Below are positions 29,556 to 41,087 of a stretch of 64,000 bases of DNA, piece by piece. The DNA comes from Todiramphus chloris collaris. Its lineage: Eukaryota; Chordata; Aves; Coraciiformes; Alcedinidae. The notes below the pieces were generated by a model. That model ran no database searches, was not told where the DNA came from, and saw nothing but the letters and a program-made list of their open reading frames with translations. Both the position numbers and the translations under genes were made by a program. The stretch covers positions 6,698,588 to 6,762,587 of the forward strand of contig JANVCC010000049.1 in NCBI GenBank assembly GCA_025345505.1, given 5' to 3'. The stretch's first letter is position 1; each line of letters opens with the position of its first letter.

Positions 29556-29745
29556 GACAAGACTTAAAAGGTCATCTAGTCCACCCCTTTGCTAATGCAG
29601 GATTATTCCCCACAGCACAGTGCCTGTTACTTTGTCCAGACTTAAATGAAAAGCCTTGCAAAACTTCCTCTTCCCAAGGACCATTATCCTCACAATTCTA
29701 ATGTGTTTCTTTTTGTCAATAGTTCTGTCAGTATAATGAAATCCT
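29556..29745 (-). mobile_element. Old, degraded CR1-like LINE fragment
   Basis: AAAAGGTCATCTAGTCCACCCC, AATGCAGGATTATTCCCCACAG, TTTGTCCAGACTTAAATG, then CTTCCTCTTCCCAAGGACC, in the order seen in older amniote CR1 families, and without the terminal octamer. More diverged than the other copies; the upper boundary is uncertain. Confidence 0.6.
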
Positions 29746-30219
29746 CACTGTGCTAAATTGCTAAAAAAGATCTAAAAGTCGAATCTTCTTCTAATATGAC
29801 ATGAAAGTGCTAGTATAAAAATAGGATTGTATTAGCGATTCTCCACTGTATTGTATTAACATCCTATTTCACTTAAGAGAGGCAGGACTGAATTATCTGC
29901 GGATTCTTCCAGCCACTACTCTTACAAAGCTGTGTATTTGGGGTTCAGAGCTGCATGACTTCCCATTAAAGCAATACAATAAAATCCTATGCGGCATGCA
30001 AAACGCTGAGGCAGCAGTCTAGGGCACGTGCTAAGCACAGAGCCCGACCCTGTTCTAACTTGAACCCAAGCAAAGTCCCCGGGCTCTGCAAAGCTGACAG
30101 GGATGTGGGAAGAGCTGCGGGAAGGTGGGAGAGCAAGACTTGAAGCCGCAGAGTAGAAAAAAGGACAGGTAAGAGTCTAAGAAAATGCAAGAGTTAAAAT
30201 GTCCTTTGTGGAAGTGCGG

Positions 30220-30290
30220 TGTGTGGCACTGGGATTGGAGTCCTGGTTCTCCTGCTCACAGGTCAGGGCTCTGGGCCAGCCCAGGTGAGA
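30220..30290 (-). mobile_element. Possible ancient SINE-like fragment
   Basis: TGTGGCACTGGGATTGGAGTCC followed by TGGTTCTCCTGCTC resembles the stretch GCACTGGGAGTC..CCTGGGTTCTATTCC of ancient amniote SINEs, in the orientation opposite to the 2.0 kb fragment. Short and weak. Confidence 0.25.
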
Positions 30291-32035
30291 AGTGGAAGAA
30301 GGTGGTGGCAGAGACTGTGCAACCTCAATACAATAAAAATGGGCATTTGTAGCCTATTTTGAGGGCATGCCAAGAAATTCAGCTGCCAGGAAGAGGACCG
30401 ATGCTAACGGCACACTTGAAGGAATGAAGCTTGTGGCATCCTTCAGAAGGGATGGTGAGAAGCAGTGGAGGAGTTTGGGACCAGAATCAAGGTAGTGCCT
30501 GAGCAAGCGGAAAACAGAGGTGATGCTCTGAGCACTCTCACCCGCTGTCAGCACGGCCCCAAGCCCAGCTCATCATCACTTGGTCAAAACCTTTGCCTGC
30601 TGTTTGATGGCAGGTACAGGTGCTTTCTGACTGCACAGTGGCTGCAAACAAGCTTTTAAACCAGCAACTTCGCACAACTCATCCCTGCCAGAATTAATCC
30701 GAGTTTAATACTTTTTTGCATTATATTGCAACAAAAGCCAGCACTAATGCAGCTCCATTTTCTTCCTAAAAAACACGCCTGCATTCTTTGAAGGCTCCTG
30801 AGCTTCAGGAAAGCTGTTTGTATCATCTCATTTACCAGGAATCTGGAAAAAACCCTAACAATTTCATCTTGTTTCAGCCCAGTTCTTGTCGCTATTCCCA
30901 GCATGTTCTGCGGCCGTGCCCTCCCTGGGATTTACAGGGTCTTATTTTCCCAACACATGCTCCATCATTGCTTTTCTTTTTCTTCCTTTTTTTTTTTTTT
31001 CCTTTTTACTGCATGGCAGAAAGCTATTGAGTAGAAAGCCAGTGGGAAGCCACAGCTATTGTATCTCTGGTTTAGTTCCTTATCTGCTGAGGGGTCCTTT
31101 TGTGATTGCGTTGAGGAAGGACATGCAGACAGCGCCTTTTATCGCCAGCACAGCAACTCCAGAATGAAAGGAGAGGCAGCAGGGATGCAGATGTGACGTT
31201 AAAGTATAAAAATCCACCATATGGTAAAGATTGCTTCAGCTACAGTCCGGTCAAGATGTTGACACTTTGGTTATGAAAAGCAATATGTATCTCTCTCTTG
31301 GTGGTTTCTGTTCAAATTAAATGTTTTGTATCAGGCAGAGAACTAATAATGAGCCAGGTTTTCCCTTGACAGAGGAGTAGTAACAAATATGGAGTAATGT
31401 GAAAGCTTACTTGAAAATTACTATTCCCAAAGATGCAATAAATGTAGAGATAAGATTTGTTTAGAGGACTCGAATGAGATAAATGCTAAAGGTGCTGCTA
31501 GTGAGAAAAAAAGTCCAAGGGGAATGGTCAAAAGTGAAAAAGTAGCATTTAAAAAACACAGCCTGACCTGTCAACATTTCTGTTAACACCGAATACCTCC
31601 CGGACACCAGAAACTGCTTCAGCCTTTTGCAGAACCACCCTTCTTTCCACAGCTACACGAAAGCAAATAATTGGGGAAAAAAAAAGGGAATCTGGGTGCA
31701 AACTGTTGTGCGTTTAAGCCAAAACCTGCCCTTGACAGGGATGAGATGTCCCAACACGTATGGTCAGCCGTGTAGAGCGGCAGGGTGTGCTGCTGGGGAG
31801 CAGCTCTGTGGGCAGCAGGCAGAGCTCGGGCACAGCCCCCGTGGCCGGGGACCCGCTGGGGCTGGGGGTGACGTGGAAATGCACTGCAGCAGCACCAAGA
31901 GAAATCCAAGTGTAAAACCACCATAAACCCAGACGAGGTTGTTCCTCTGACCAGCTGCATTCTGGAGGCGCAGAGATTCCAGTCTGACTCAGACTAAATT
32001 AAACTTTGCACATGAAATATTTAACACCCCTTCCC

Positions 32036-32310
32036 GAGGCTGTGCCCCGCGGCTGTGTACCCCACGCCGACAGGCTCCCATCCCAGCGCGCCGGGCTGCG
32101 CACACCTCTCCCCGCACACCCGGCATCTTCCGGTGCTTAATGCGAGTTAACAGCAGCGGCGATGACTTATTTAAGAGCAGATCAAGAAATATCCCAGTTC
32201 TCTTCGGAGACTTCAAAAGCAGCTGAAAGCTACCGGTATCCTTCGATAAAGACACAGCTTTGCTGTACCATCTGCCTCGGGGGAACCTCGCACCACCGGC
32301 AGCGGGGAGA
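32036..32310. other. CpG-rich patch
   Basis: About twenty CpGs by eye, densest around CCCCGCGGCTGTG and CAGCGCGCCGGGCTGCG. Flanked by ordinary sequence; no exon recognised. Confidence 0.35.
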
Positions 32311-33207
32311 TGTGGGATGTGTCTGCAAAGGGGGGACCCTACCACCGTCCAGCCCCAGCAGCCAGCTCCACTGCGGGTTGAGAAGAAACAGGATGACCCT
32401 TCCCCTGCCACAGCCAGATCCTGCCCACAGCCCCAGCAGGTGCTCAGGCTGTCCAGCCAGCCCCCATTGCCCACCAAGGAGGTGGGATGTGATTGCTATA
32501 GCAACAGGAAACAAAAAAAAAAAAACCCAAACAAACCCACAACAGCATGATGCTGGAGCCCCCAGAACATCTGGGGGTGTCAGTACTGGGCACTTTCCCT
32601 GTACCATGGATGGGTCACTGCGGGATGCAGAGCCGTGCTGGGGTTTGGAGACTGGGATGGATGATTGAGGACGGATGATGCAGGCAGACAGAGCTCATGC
32701 CTTGCTGAGCACATCTCCTGCCTCAGCCAGTCAGGCCAGCCATCGTCGCACTGCACCTTCACACCTTCCTGGCAGAGGTGGTGAGCGAGTGAGAGGAGGG
32801 CTGAGGAGGTAATTGGCAGGAGGGCTGGAAGACTTCCACGGAAATTTAGAGCAGGAGACATCAGCCCTTGTCTCAATCACAAACACAGGCAGGTGGGGCT
32901 GGAGCAGAAGGACAGCAGAAGTGACATGCTTTAGTAGAGACCTTGGGAACAGCTTGCTGGCCGAGGACAAAAACGTCCTCCATCAACAGATGACATTTCC
33001 CACTGGGAACCATGTAACCAAAGCCCCCCATGGCCAAAATCTCCACCCCAGGCTGAGGCTGATAGGAGATTTGATATTGATTCACTGGGGCCAGGATTTC
33101 ATCCTGTGATTTAAACCTAACTCCTCCAAAGAGAATAAGATCAATTTTACAGAGAATCAGATAAAGAACAGCCTTTGAGCTGGTGTGCAACAGAGGCAGA
33201 GAGAGGA

Positions 33208-33210
<3 letters not shown>

Positions 33211-33284
<74 letters not shown>
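33211..33284. repeat. Double poly-A tract A31-GTTTCGTT-A35
   Basis: Thirty-one A, eight bases GTTTCGTT, thirty-five A. No recognisable retrogene or LINE 3' end precedes it and no obvious target-site duplication flanks it. The lysine-run open frame across it is an artefact. Confidence 0.9.
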
Positions 33285-33286
<2 letters not shown>

Positions 33287-36233
33287 TAGAAAGGAACCTG
33301 GAGAATGTTGTTTGCTCATTTTTCCTTTTCCAGTCAAAACAACCCCGCCTCTGTCTGCTCTCCACATGGGCACTGAGGGACCAGAGCAGTGGAGGGTTTC
33401 ACATAGCAGGGCCCGCACAGAGATGCTGCTGTTCCCATCCCAGGAGCCCCCCACCCCACACACGGCCCTTCCCGGGTGGCTCCCACTGGGGGCTCACATC
33501 TGCAAAGCCTGCCACGAGTGGCGGGAGAGGACCAAACAGGCTGGGGGTACAGCATCCCTCTGCAAGGGCAGGAGAGCTGCCTGCAAACAGGGCTGGGGAG
33601 CCAGGGTAAGGCAGGGAAGGCAAAGATTTGGGGCTGGAAAGGGAAAACCAGCTCTGCTGCAGCAGGGGAGCGGGGCTATGCTTGAGCCCCCTGCTCTCAG
33701 GGTGCAGGGAGCCCCTGCCCCAGCTACCTCCATGTCTGGGACACATGAGCTCCCACCAAGCAACCCCCACCCCTGCTTTCCGGGAAGCTGGAAACCCTTG
33801 TGCTGAGCTTCTCTCTCTCGGAGGTTTTATTATCGTAATTCCTTTTTATTTTGGCCTTGGAAGACAATTCATCACCCTCTGGCAGCACAGCCTGGCCCCC
33901 ACCAAGGCAGCTGCTCTGCTCCTGCACCATCTCCCCCCAAAGCACCGCACCAACTTTGTGTTTCTTCTCTCCTAAAGCTTTGCAAGGGATCAGCCCGATG
34001 TTTGACCCTCTGCTGCCATCCCTTGCCACCTTCACTCCCCCTGGGCAGGAGCACCTGCAAGCTGCACAGGACCCACTGCAGAGGCTTTTCCAGGCACCAA
34101 CCCCCCTGCCCGTTATTTAACTGCAATCCAGAGACAATTTTTCTTGGGAAAAGCTTTTAAGCTTGATCAGTGATGGGGTTAATATTGTTTGCCCTGTGTC
34201 TCAATTTTTTATCTGTATTAATGGAAAGTGCCACGGCAGGGTTTTCTACAGCAGTACTACGACGGGGCTTCGTTGGGCTTATTTTTTATTCTTTTTTTGG
34301 AAACGCTGGGTTCCAGTGACAGATCACGCTGCAGCACAGCGGCTACCGACCCACTGCTTCCCCCACAGAAGCTGCCCAGACACCCGCACCGACGGCACGA
34401 TGGCTCCCCAAAAGCCCAGAGTTTGCCCCCAAAGGGCCATCCTTCCCACCCCAGCCCGTTCCCATCGCCGAGGGCCGGGAGCAGAGGCAGGAGCTGCGCG
34501 GCAGCAGAGGTGAGCTCGATAATTGTACACCTGCCTGTGTTGGTTCTCTGGTGGCTCTTTGGGGACGCTCGGTTCCATCACGTTCAAAAGAAAAGGACAA
34601 CAACGCAAAACAAAAAAAAACCCAGATGCCAGTTAAACAAGTGGAAGGCCCGCTGGGGATGCTGCTGGAGTTGGACTGGGGTTTCTGCCCACGGCGAGTG
34701 ACTTTAGGCAGCTCCACGGCTTGTAGCTGCTCCTACCCCTTTCCCCACCAGGACCTGGGAGCAGAGCCTGGATCCAGGAGCAACATTACTGCAGGACAGG
34801 GACCTTCACTCCCCACTTCTCTGCCCACAATATTCTATGTTTGCAGAGCTCTGCTTCAAATAGAAATATATTATATATATTTTTGCTCTGTGCCTTTCAG
34901 GCCTTTGATCCCTCCAATTTATTTGTTCTTGTCTTTGTGGGCTTAACAGTTAAAGTGTATGATAATTCATTGCTTGTTAATCCAATTTGGCTCTATTTAG
35001 ATATTCCAGTTTAACATCAAATATAATATAAAATAATGTCCATAAGAAAGAAATGAGATCCGTGACTATGAACCAGCTCTGAACCTTGCCCAGTGAGGGC
35101 TGGCTGCTTTCTTTGCTAATTTATTCTTTCTCTGGCTTCACTGAGCTGGTCTTCACGTCTGAGCACCTCAGCACAGCCAGGGGCGCAGCAGAGAGGGGGC
35201 TCTGCACTTTGGGGTGCAGCACAGCACCCCTAGAAGCCCTTTCCCTTGGGAGAGCAGGGACAACCAGCCCCTGGCACAGCCCCAGGGAGCCTCTCCTAGG
35301 GATGCTAAGGAGCTTGGACCACAGGTTGGTTGTCCCCTCGGTCTGAAACAGTCCAGGGTTGGGGGTGGGGGGCAGCAGCTCCCTGGGGAGCCCAGCCCAC
35401 CCACAGCACCCAGCTCTCTGTACTGACTGCTCCCGTTTCTCAGCAAAGCCTGCAGCCCAGCAGTGCCAGGGAGAGACCCACCTGGCCAAAGCCAGCCCAG
35501 CCCCAGGGACCCCACCAGGACCCTCTACAGCTCAGGATCTGGCCCTCAGCGCAAGGAATTGCACCGAGCAGTAAGGTTTGCACGCCCGTAGAGGCCAGCA
35601 GCGTTTCCAGACAGACACGCTTGAAAGCAGAAACCCTTTTTTATCTGCAGCAGAGTCTCAGTCACGCTCCCTCCCGCCGCCCACCTCAGCCCTTCCTGGC
35701 ACTGTTATTTATGCAAGCTCCAACTCCGCCGTCCCCGCTGCTGTCTCAGCAGAGGAGACGCTGCAGCTCTTTGGGGTGCGCCGGCGGGGACGGAGGATGG
35801 CGACAGCTGGCCGGGGAGCACGGCGAGGACGTGTCACCAACCTGACATCTCCGAGCCCCCAGCTTGCTGCAAGCAGGAGCCCGCAGCCAGCGCAGCGAGC
35901 CGAGCGATGCTGGAAGGGGCTTATTCAGTCAGGAGTAAGCCCAGAGCCCGCAGGGTCCAGGCAGGTTCTGGATGAGAGCTGGGCTGGGTCCTCTCTCCAG
36001 GGAGGTTTCAGCTCTCAGTCCACAACTGGCCCCTGGGTTGGGGGGCTCTGCGTTGCCCCCCTGCCTGCCCCACTGCAGACTGAGCAACCCCTTAGGCACC
36101 ACCTGCCTTCCCCCACCTCCCAGTGCTGCCATTCAAGGGCCAGTTCCCTCCAAACAGGGTCAGTTCCTACCTGGGAAAGGAGTCGATGGTGCTGGAGTGG
36201 CTCTGGCTGCAAGTTGAAGCCATGGCTCAGGGT
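33285..36233. other. Intergenic, no gene found
   Basis: GC-rich with long chance frames on both strands (up to 168 codons), AT-rich at 34850-35060, and the CpG patch at 35.7-35.9 kb. No splice-bounded exon with a recognisable protein family. Confidence 0.5.
35730..35920. other. CpG-rich patch
   Basis: About sixteen CpGs by eye in 190 bases, around TGCGCCGGCGGGGACGG and CCGGGGAGCACGGCGAGGACG. The 260-codon + strand frame spanning it (35578-36360) runs into a CR1 fragment and is rejected as a gene. Confidence 0.35.
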
Positions 36234-36335
36234 TCATAGAATCATAGAATCATTATGGTTGGAAAGGACCTCCAGGGTCATCAAATCCAACCTTTGTCCT
36301 AGCATTTCTCAACCACTACACCATATCCACCATAT
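36234..36335 (-). mobile_element. Short CR1 LINE 3' fragment
   Basis: TCATAGAATCATAGAATCATTATGG then TTGGAAAGGACCTCCAGGGTCATCAAATCCAACC on the + strand, the reverse complement of a CR1 3' end with two clear octamers. Similarity fades after about 100 bp. It overlaps the end of a 260-codon + strand open frame and so argues against that frame. Confidence 0.9.
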
Positions 36336-37394
36336 CCTCAAGCTCCAAAGATTGAACTAGCCCTGTTCTAGTTCAAGCATGGACATGGCTCTGGAGCAGC
36401 ATCACTGCTGCAAACCCCCAGACGAGCACCAGCCTCTCCTCCACACCTGGTTTATCTCCTTTGCCCACCTGCCACACGGCTCACAAACGAGGGTGCAACC
36501 AGGCCCTCGGGTCCTGCCTGCAAACTGCCCCCTGGGGCTCCCATTCCAACAGATACCAGTGCCAGAGCTCGTGCTGGGACAGACCCCGCTGCATCACTGG
36601 AGCCTGTACCGTGGGGTTACAGCTGTGGGGGGCCCATCCAGGCCAGTTAACCCCAGCTGCTCCCAGTGTGCCCCAGCCATGCAGGGTGATGCTTGGGTGT
36701 GCAGCTCAATCAGCTTCCTGCCTCAGGTTAGGGGCTTCCCATGTCGCTGCTCTTGTTCCAGTTCCCCTGGGATGTCACCCCAGCTCAGCCAGTGAACGAG
36801 CAGAGGCCATTAAGGAAAGGCATGTACCCCTGTGGGCCACAAGGCACTCGGATCCTCTGGGAATAAGCTGTCTATGCACAAACCATTCATTCAGAGGCAG
36901 TGGATGCTCCTCACCATCTCCCCACAGCCTCCCAAGTGCCCTACTGAAACACGAGGGAGAATGAGCCATCTTCTTGACCATGGCTGGGTGGGGAGCGTGT
37001 GTCGGAGGTGTTTCCTTCCTGCACCTACCCTTCTCAGACCTGTTTCTCCCAAAGGTGAAGGGCTGGTGTTGCAAACAACTGGCACCAGACCCAGTTTCGC
37101 AGGGACAAGGAGAAGGGCTCTGCCATGGCCAGAGCCATGATGGGGCTCAGAGCCTGCCCGCCCCAGTAAGGCACCCACAAGGGACAGTGATGTCCCCTCC
37201 TTGGGGCCATGAAAGCTCTGCCTGAGGTTTGCAGCCCCTCGGGTGCCAAAGCGGATCAGCTGTGGGAGCAGCAGATGGGGGGGAAAGGGCTGGGGTAGCA
37301 CCCAGGGGACCACATGGGTGCCCAGCTGTGCAGTGGCTTCTGCAGGACCAGCACCTGGAGCCCATCAAAGCAAACCCACTTAGGCACATTTAAC
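36336..37394. other. Intergenic segment just downstream of PCDH19
   Basis: GC-moderate sequence between a CR1 fragment and the inferred end of the PCDH19 transcript. Long frames on both strands in the same interval show chance openness. Nothing recognised. Confidence 0.5.
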
Positions 37395-37412
37395 CAAACA
37401 CTTATTTTCCAT

Positions 37413-37418
37413 TTTATT
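37413..37418 (-). terminator. Candidate distal polyadenylation signal (AATAAA)
   Basis: TTTATT on the + strand, AATAAA in the PCDH19 mRNA sense. It is followed within 10-30 bases by AATAAGTGTTTGGTTAAATG, a GU-rich downstream element of the expected kind, and is preceded by a U17 tract (37470-37486). A good candidate for the end of the long 3'UTR, but not proven. Confidence 0.4.
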
Positions 37419-37629
37419 CAATAATTGCTTTAATACTAAAATGCATTAGGTGCTCAAAGCAGAGAAAAGAAAAAAAAAAAAAAAAATCACATTTAGGTGG
37501 AAAACAAAGTTCTCATCAGATGAATAAAACCCAATGTGGCAGGTACACCATTCTGAAACAGAACTGTAATAATTTAATAAAGCTGCTTTATCATCTTCAT
37601 AAAATAGACAGCATGGTGATTCGGTTTGG

Positions 37630-37649
37630 TTTTTTTTTTTTTTTTTTTT
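37630..37649. repeat. T20 homopolymer (A20 in PCDH19 mRNA)
   Basis: Uninterrupted T20 on the + strand between the two candidate polyadenylation signals. It is a second internal-priming site in mRNA sense. Confidence 0.85.
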
Positions 37650-37725
37650 CCTTTTTTTCCTTTTGTTTACAATGATTCAATCACTGTGAAAATGTACATA
37701 ACATACATATCAGCATATACAACAA

Positions 37726-37731
37726 TTTATT
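37726..37731 (-). terminator. Candidate proximal polyadenylation signal (AATAAA)
   Basis: AATAAA in the PCDH19 sense, followed by a U/GU-rich stretch (TTGTATATGCTGATATGTATG) typical of cleavage-stimulating downstream elements. It is as convincing as the signal at 37.41 kb, so the gene may use both. A third AATAAA at 39958-39963 has a less suitable downstream context. Confidence 0.35.
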
Positions 37732-37739
37732 CTTCATAT

Positions 37740-38035
37740 ACTCGGCAACGGAGACACCATGACGAGACGTACCGCGCTCAGTCCGGCGCCGGGCAGCGTT
37801 GCCCACGGGCCACCAGCCCCGGTGGTAACCCATGGCTCGTACCCGCCGCCCTGCTGGGAACCAGTTTGCGCGAGGGGCGTTCGAAGGCTACGTCCCAGTT
37901 TAGCCCAGCTGAACGTCAGCTGATGCTGGCGGAGGATCCGTCTCGGCAGCGCTCGCGGCGGGGTCGGCCGGGCTGCTCCCCGACGGGTACCGTCACTGGC
38001 AGGTTGGATCAGCGATTGCCCAGAGCTGCGAAAGC
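37740..38035. promoter_or_regulatory. CpG-island-like block inside the inferred PCDH19 3'UTR
   Basis: By eye I count about 35 CpG dinucleotides in roughly 300 bases, with GC content near 65%, so CpG is not depleted. The flanks are AT-rich (T20 run and CATATA-rich sequence on one side, CATAATTAATTATG on the other), so the edges are sharp. It could be an unmethylated regulatory element, an antisense promoter, or simply a GC-rich UTR segment. No coding exon is evident. Confidence 0.5.
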
Positions 38036-38095
38036 AGCTGTAGCAACAAGATCATCGATTTTTTTTCCCCAATGACAGACGAATGTGTTCCCATT

Positions 38096-38137
38096 CATAA
38101 TTAATTATGGCCCCCCCCCCCCCCCCCCCGCCCCCCC
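38096..38137. repeat. 14-bp palindrome followed by C19-G-C7 tract
   Basis: CATAATTAATTATG (38096-38109) is a perfect palindrome. It is followed at once by 19 C, one G and 7 C on the + strand, that is G7-C-G19 in the PCDH19 mRNA sense. The G run can form a G-quadruplex; such homopolymers are also error-prone in sequencing. Confidence 0.85.
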
Positions 38138-38208
38138 TCCCAAAGAATATTTTCAACGTATTCATCAGACAGCGTGTTCTTTACAAAAGCAACTTGTTTC
38201 CTATTTGG

Positions 38209-38267
38209 AAAAAAATGAAAAAAAAAAAGGTTAAAAAGAAGAAAAAAAAGAAAAAATAAGAAAAAAG
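38209..38267. repeat. A-rich low-complexity tract (U-rich in PCDH19 mRNA)
   Basis: Mostly A with scattered G and T on the + strand. On the mRNA strand this is a long U-rich tract of the type bound by ELAV/HuR or PTB proteins; binding is inference from composition only. Confidence 0.7.
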
Positions 38268-39010
38268 GACTTCACTTCTGCACAACGTGTGATCCACAGG
38301 CCACCTCCAGATTCACAACAAACAGGGAATAGCAACAACCTCAGCAGCACGGTGCTCAGGGGGGTATTTTTCCAGCCATCAGTCGTCCTCCCCAGCCCCC
38401 CATCATCCCTCCCGGCACAGCCCTGCGGCCTCGAGGGTGGGAATGGCCAGGGGCTGCCCAGGGAGCAGGGAAGGGTCCCTGGGCTGGCACAGGCTGGGTT
38501 CATCCCCCTTCAGTCCCCAGCCCCGGGGATGTTCCAGATGGGGTCCTCGTCATGCTCGGGGGACAATCGTCGGTGGCTGCTGCTCTCCTGGATTAACAGG
38601 GACTAAGCAGGGAGCAGAGCAAGTCTGCCCGAAGGAAACCAACAGATCCCAGCGATTTTTCCTAAACCAAATCTGAGGACAGGTTTAAGTTATTACAAAG
38701 CACAATAATTACATCTGGAACCCCCCTCAAAATCCCCCTCCTGACCGCCCTGAAGCCTTGAACGTTTTTGCATGGCCAGTTCCGATGCAACCAGGAGAAA
38801 AACCAAGACAGGCTGCGATTTGCCCAGGAGCCCTGAACTCATCTCAAGTGATACAGAGGGACAGTGACAGGAGTAGCAAAATATTCAGGAGAGGGACGAG
38901 GCGGCAGAGCCAGGGCCACTCTCCGGCTCTCCCCTCGGCTCCGCGCAGCAAGGACGTGCCAGGGAAGGGCCCCTTGCTCAGCATCCCTGGCTGCAGCCTG
39001 GGTCAGCCCA

Positions 39011-39110
39011 NNNNNNNNNNNNNNNNNNNNNNNNNNNNNNNNNNNNNNNNNNNNNNNNNNNNNNNNNNNNNNNNNNNNNNNNNNNNNNNNNNNNNNNNNN
39101 NNNNNNNNNN
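39011..39110. other. Assembly gap (100 N)
   Basis: Exactly 100 Ns. A round number usually marks a gap of unknown size, so true missing sequence may be shorter or longer. It falls in the inferred PCDH19 3'UTR, next to GC-rich sequence. Confidence 0.98.
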
Positions 39111-40201
39111 TTCTTCCTTTTCAGTTAGCATCTATTTTTCATCTAAAACGCCGAGCTGGTGGTGGCAGCTCCGCAGGCAGAGGGCAACGCTCAGCAGAAA
39201 TTAATGGCCGGCACTTTTTGGGTAGCTGGGGATGACGCTGGGGTGCCTGGGGACTTGGGGGGGCACCCACGCTGCCCATCCCTGCGCTGGGCAACGGGGG
39301 AGCCGGGTCCCCTCCTGCTGGAGGTGGGGAGCGGACGATGGGGCAACGTGGGGCTGTTGCCCTGGAAAGCCAACAGGATCTGACAGACGGGGCATCACAG
39401 GCTCTGTCGCTTAGCAAACACGTACGAGATGCTTCCCCCAGTAAAACCACCCAGAGCTGACAAAAACAAGTAACGTCAGAATAAGCCCAGCCTAGCAGTT
39501 ACAGAAAATCCAGTTACTCCAACAGCCCCAAGTCAGCCCCTTTCTTCTTTGCTTGTCTTATAATAATACACACATTTGGGGAAAAAAAAAAACAAACCCA
39601 GAACTAAATGACAGCAGTAACAGTATGCAAGCAGGAAACACCGCAGGAACAGAAATAACATATCCCTGAAAAATGGGCTCAAACTCCAGAACAGAGAAGA
39701 AAATCCCTGCTTCGCTTTCCGGAGGGATGCAGGACATCACGTTAACACGTGGGATGGGAGCTGAACGAGGTAGTCATCGACACCAGCGAAGGAAGCGCTA
39801 CAAATTTTGTTAGACAACCATTTTTTGGTTGGTTCTTTCCCAATTCCTGGCCCTAGCAAGTGGAAGGGGGAACAGACTGACTGAAGACCTGTCTCAGACC
39901 AGCTACAGCTTGAGGCAGGATCAATTTGCCCTGAAGAAACAACTGGCTGGAGCTTAATTTTATTTTGAGGATAATAATGACTGGAGCTTGTTTTCTTGTT
40001 GACATTTTTAATTTAAATAAATCAAAGTAACAAATATTTTATCATGATATGTAGACCTAGAAAGACTATTTCTCTAGAAACCACTAATTTCAACTTGCTG
40101 GTACAGCAAACATTGGCAAGAGCTCTATATTTTCCCTTCCGTAATCAATTTTAAATCCTAGGAAACATTATCAGGGTAGGAAAACCTGTTCAGTGAAGGG
40201 T

Positions 40202-40220
40202 TAATAATAATAATAATAAT
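40202..40220. repeat. (TAA)6 microsatellite
   Basis: Six perfect TAA units plus one base inside the AT-rich part of the inferred PCDH19 3'UTR. Confidence 0.85.
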
Positions 40221-41041
40221 GATATGCTAACTGAAGTCCTCCTACCTTACTCACACCTCACTGAGGAATTATCACTGCAAGAGAGCAGAGCTGGGAAGCC
40301 CTTCCCTCTCTCCCTTCTAAAAAATGGCTATTAAAGTAGCTCAATTTTTAAATCAATTTTATATGAGTAAATTTGTACCCACACCAAAAAAAGTCCTTAA
40401 TTATGAGAAAAAATAATGAATTTCTTTAATTTTTTCTCCATTAAGAAGGCACATTAATTAAATTAGTAGCGTTGTTACATATCACCTGCCTGCCCCTAAA
40501 TTAACATCACTAGTGCTCATTCCGTAGTTACTGATGATGCAGGGATAGAAAGAAATCAGAACAGTCTAAAATCCATGGCATGATGACACACAAACACACA
40601 TATACCTGGCATAATCACTAATGGGAAATTCCAACTTGGAAGTGTGTGTCTAATTGAGAAGGTAATTTAGATCTCTTAAATAATTCCATGACTTTGACTT
40701 GGAAATTATCAGAGACGGGGGAATTTCTAAATCTGGGAACTGGGAAAAAAAAAACCCAAAGAAAACAACCAACTTCTCGAAAAACTTTCCACGCATTGCC
40801 TTGGAATTATGCAAAAGAAACGGAGAAGGGAAAAAGTTCAGCACAGTGCATCCGACAATTGCAATCCAGGCAGAATTTTCCCCAAAACGTCTTCCCATAA
40901 TGCCCTGCCACTGCCCTGCGAGAGCCGGGGAACACTGCGGGCAATGGTGTGGGCTGGAAGAAGCGCTTGCTCCACTGGGTCAGAAAACTGCAGGTTCCCC
41001 AAAGTTTAAGTAAGATGATTGTGATTTTGTTTTTGATTTGA

Positions 41042-41087
41042 TTTTTTTTTTTTTGGAATTTTTTTCTTTTTTTCTTTTTTTTTTAAA
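41042..41087. repeat. T-rich tract (A-rich in PCDH19 mRNA)
   Basis: T13 and further T runs with single C or GGAA interruptions. In mRNA sense this is an internal A-rich stretch where oligo-dT could prime falsely, so 3'-end libraries may show a spurious end here. Confidence 0.8.

Larger units (their letters stand above)
29746..33210. other. Intergenic, no gene found
   Basis: Holds the weak SINE-like scrap at 30.2 kb and the CpG patch at 32.0-32.3 kb. T-rich tract near 30986-31001. Otherwise unremarkable non-coding sequence. Confidence 0.5.

Noticed and set aside
33175-33609. + strand frame with long lysine runs
   Set aside because: Produced by the double poly-A tract.
35578-36360. 260-codon + strand frame
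   Set aside because: Low-complexity composition, no domain, and its end runs into a CR1 fragment.
38758-39235. Open frames spanning the N gap
   Set aside because: Continuity depends on 100 unknown bases; no protein similarity on either side.
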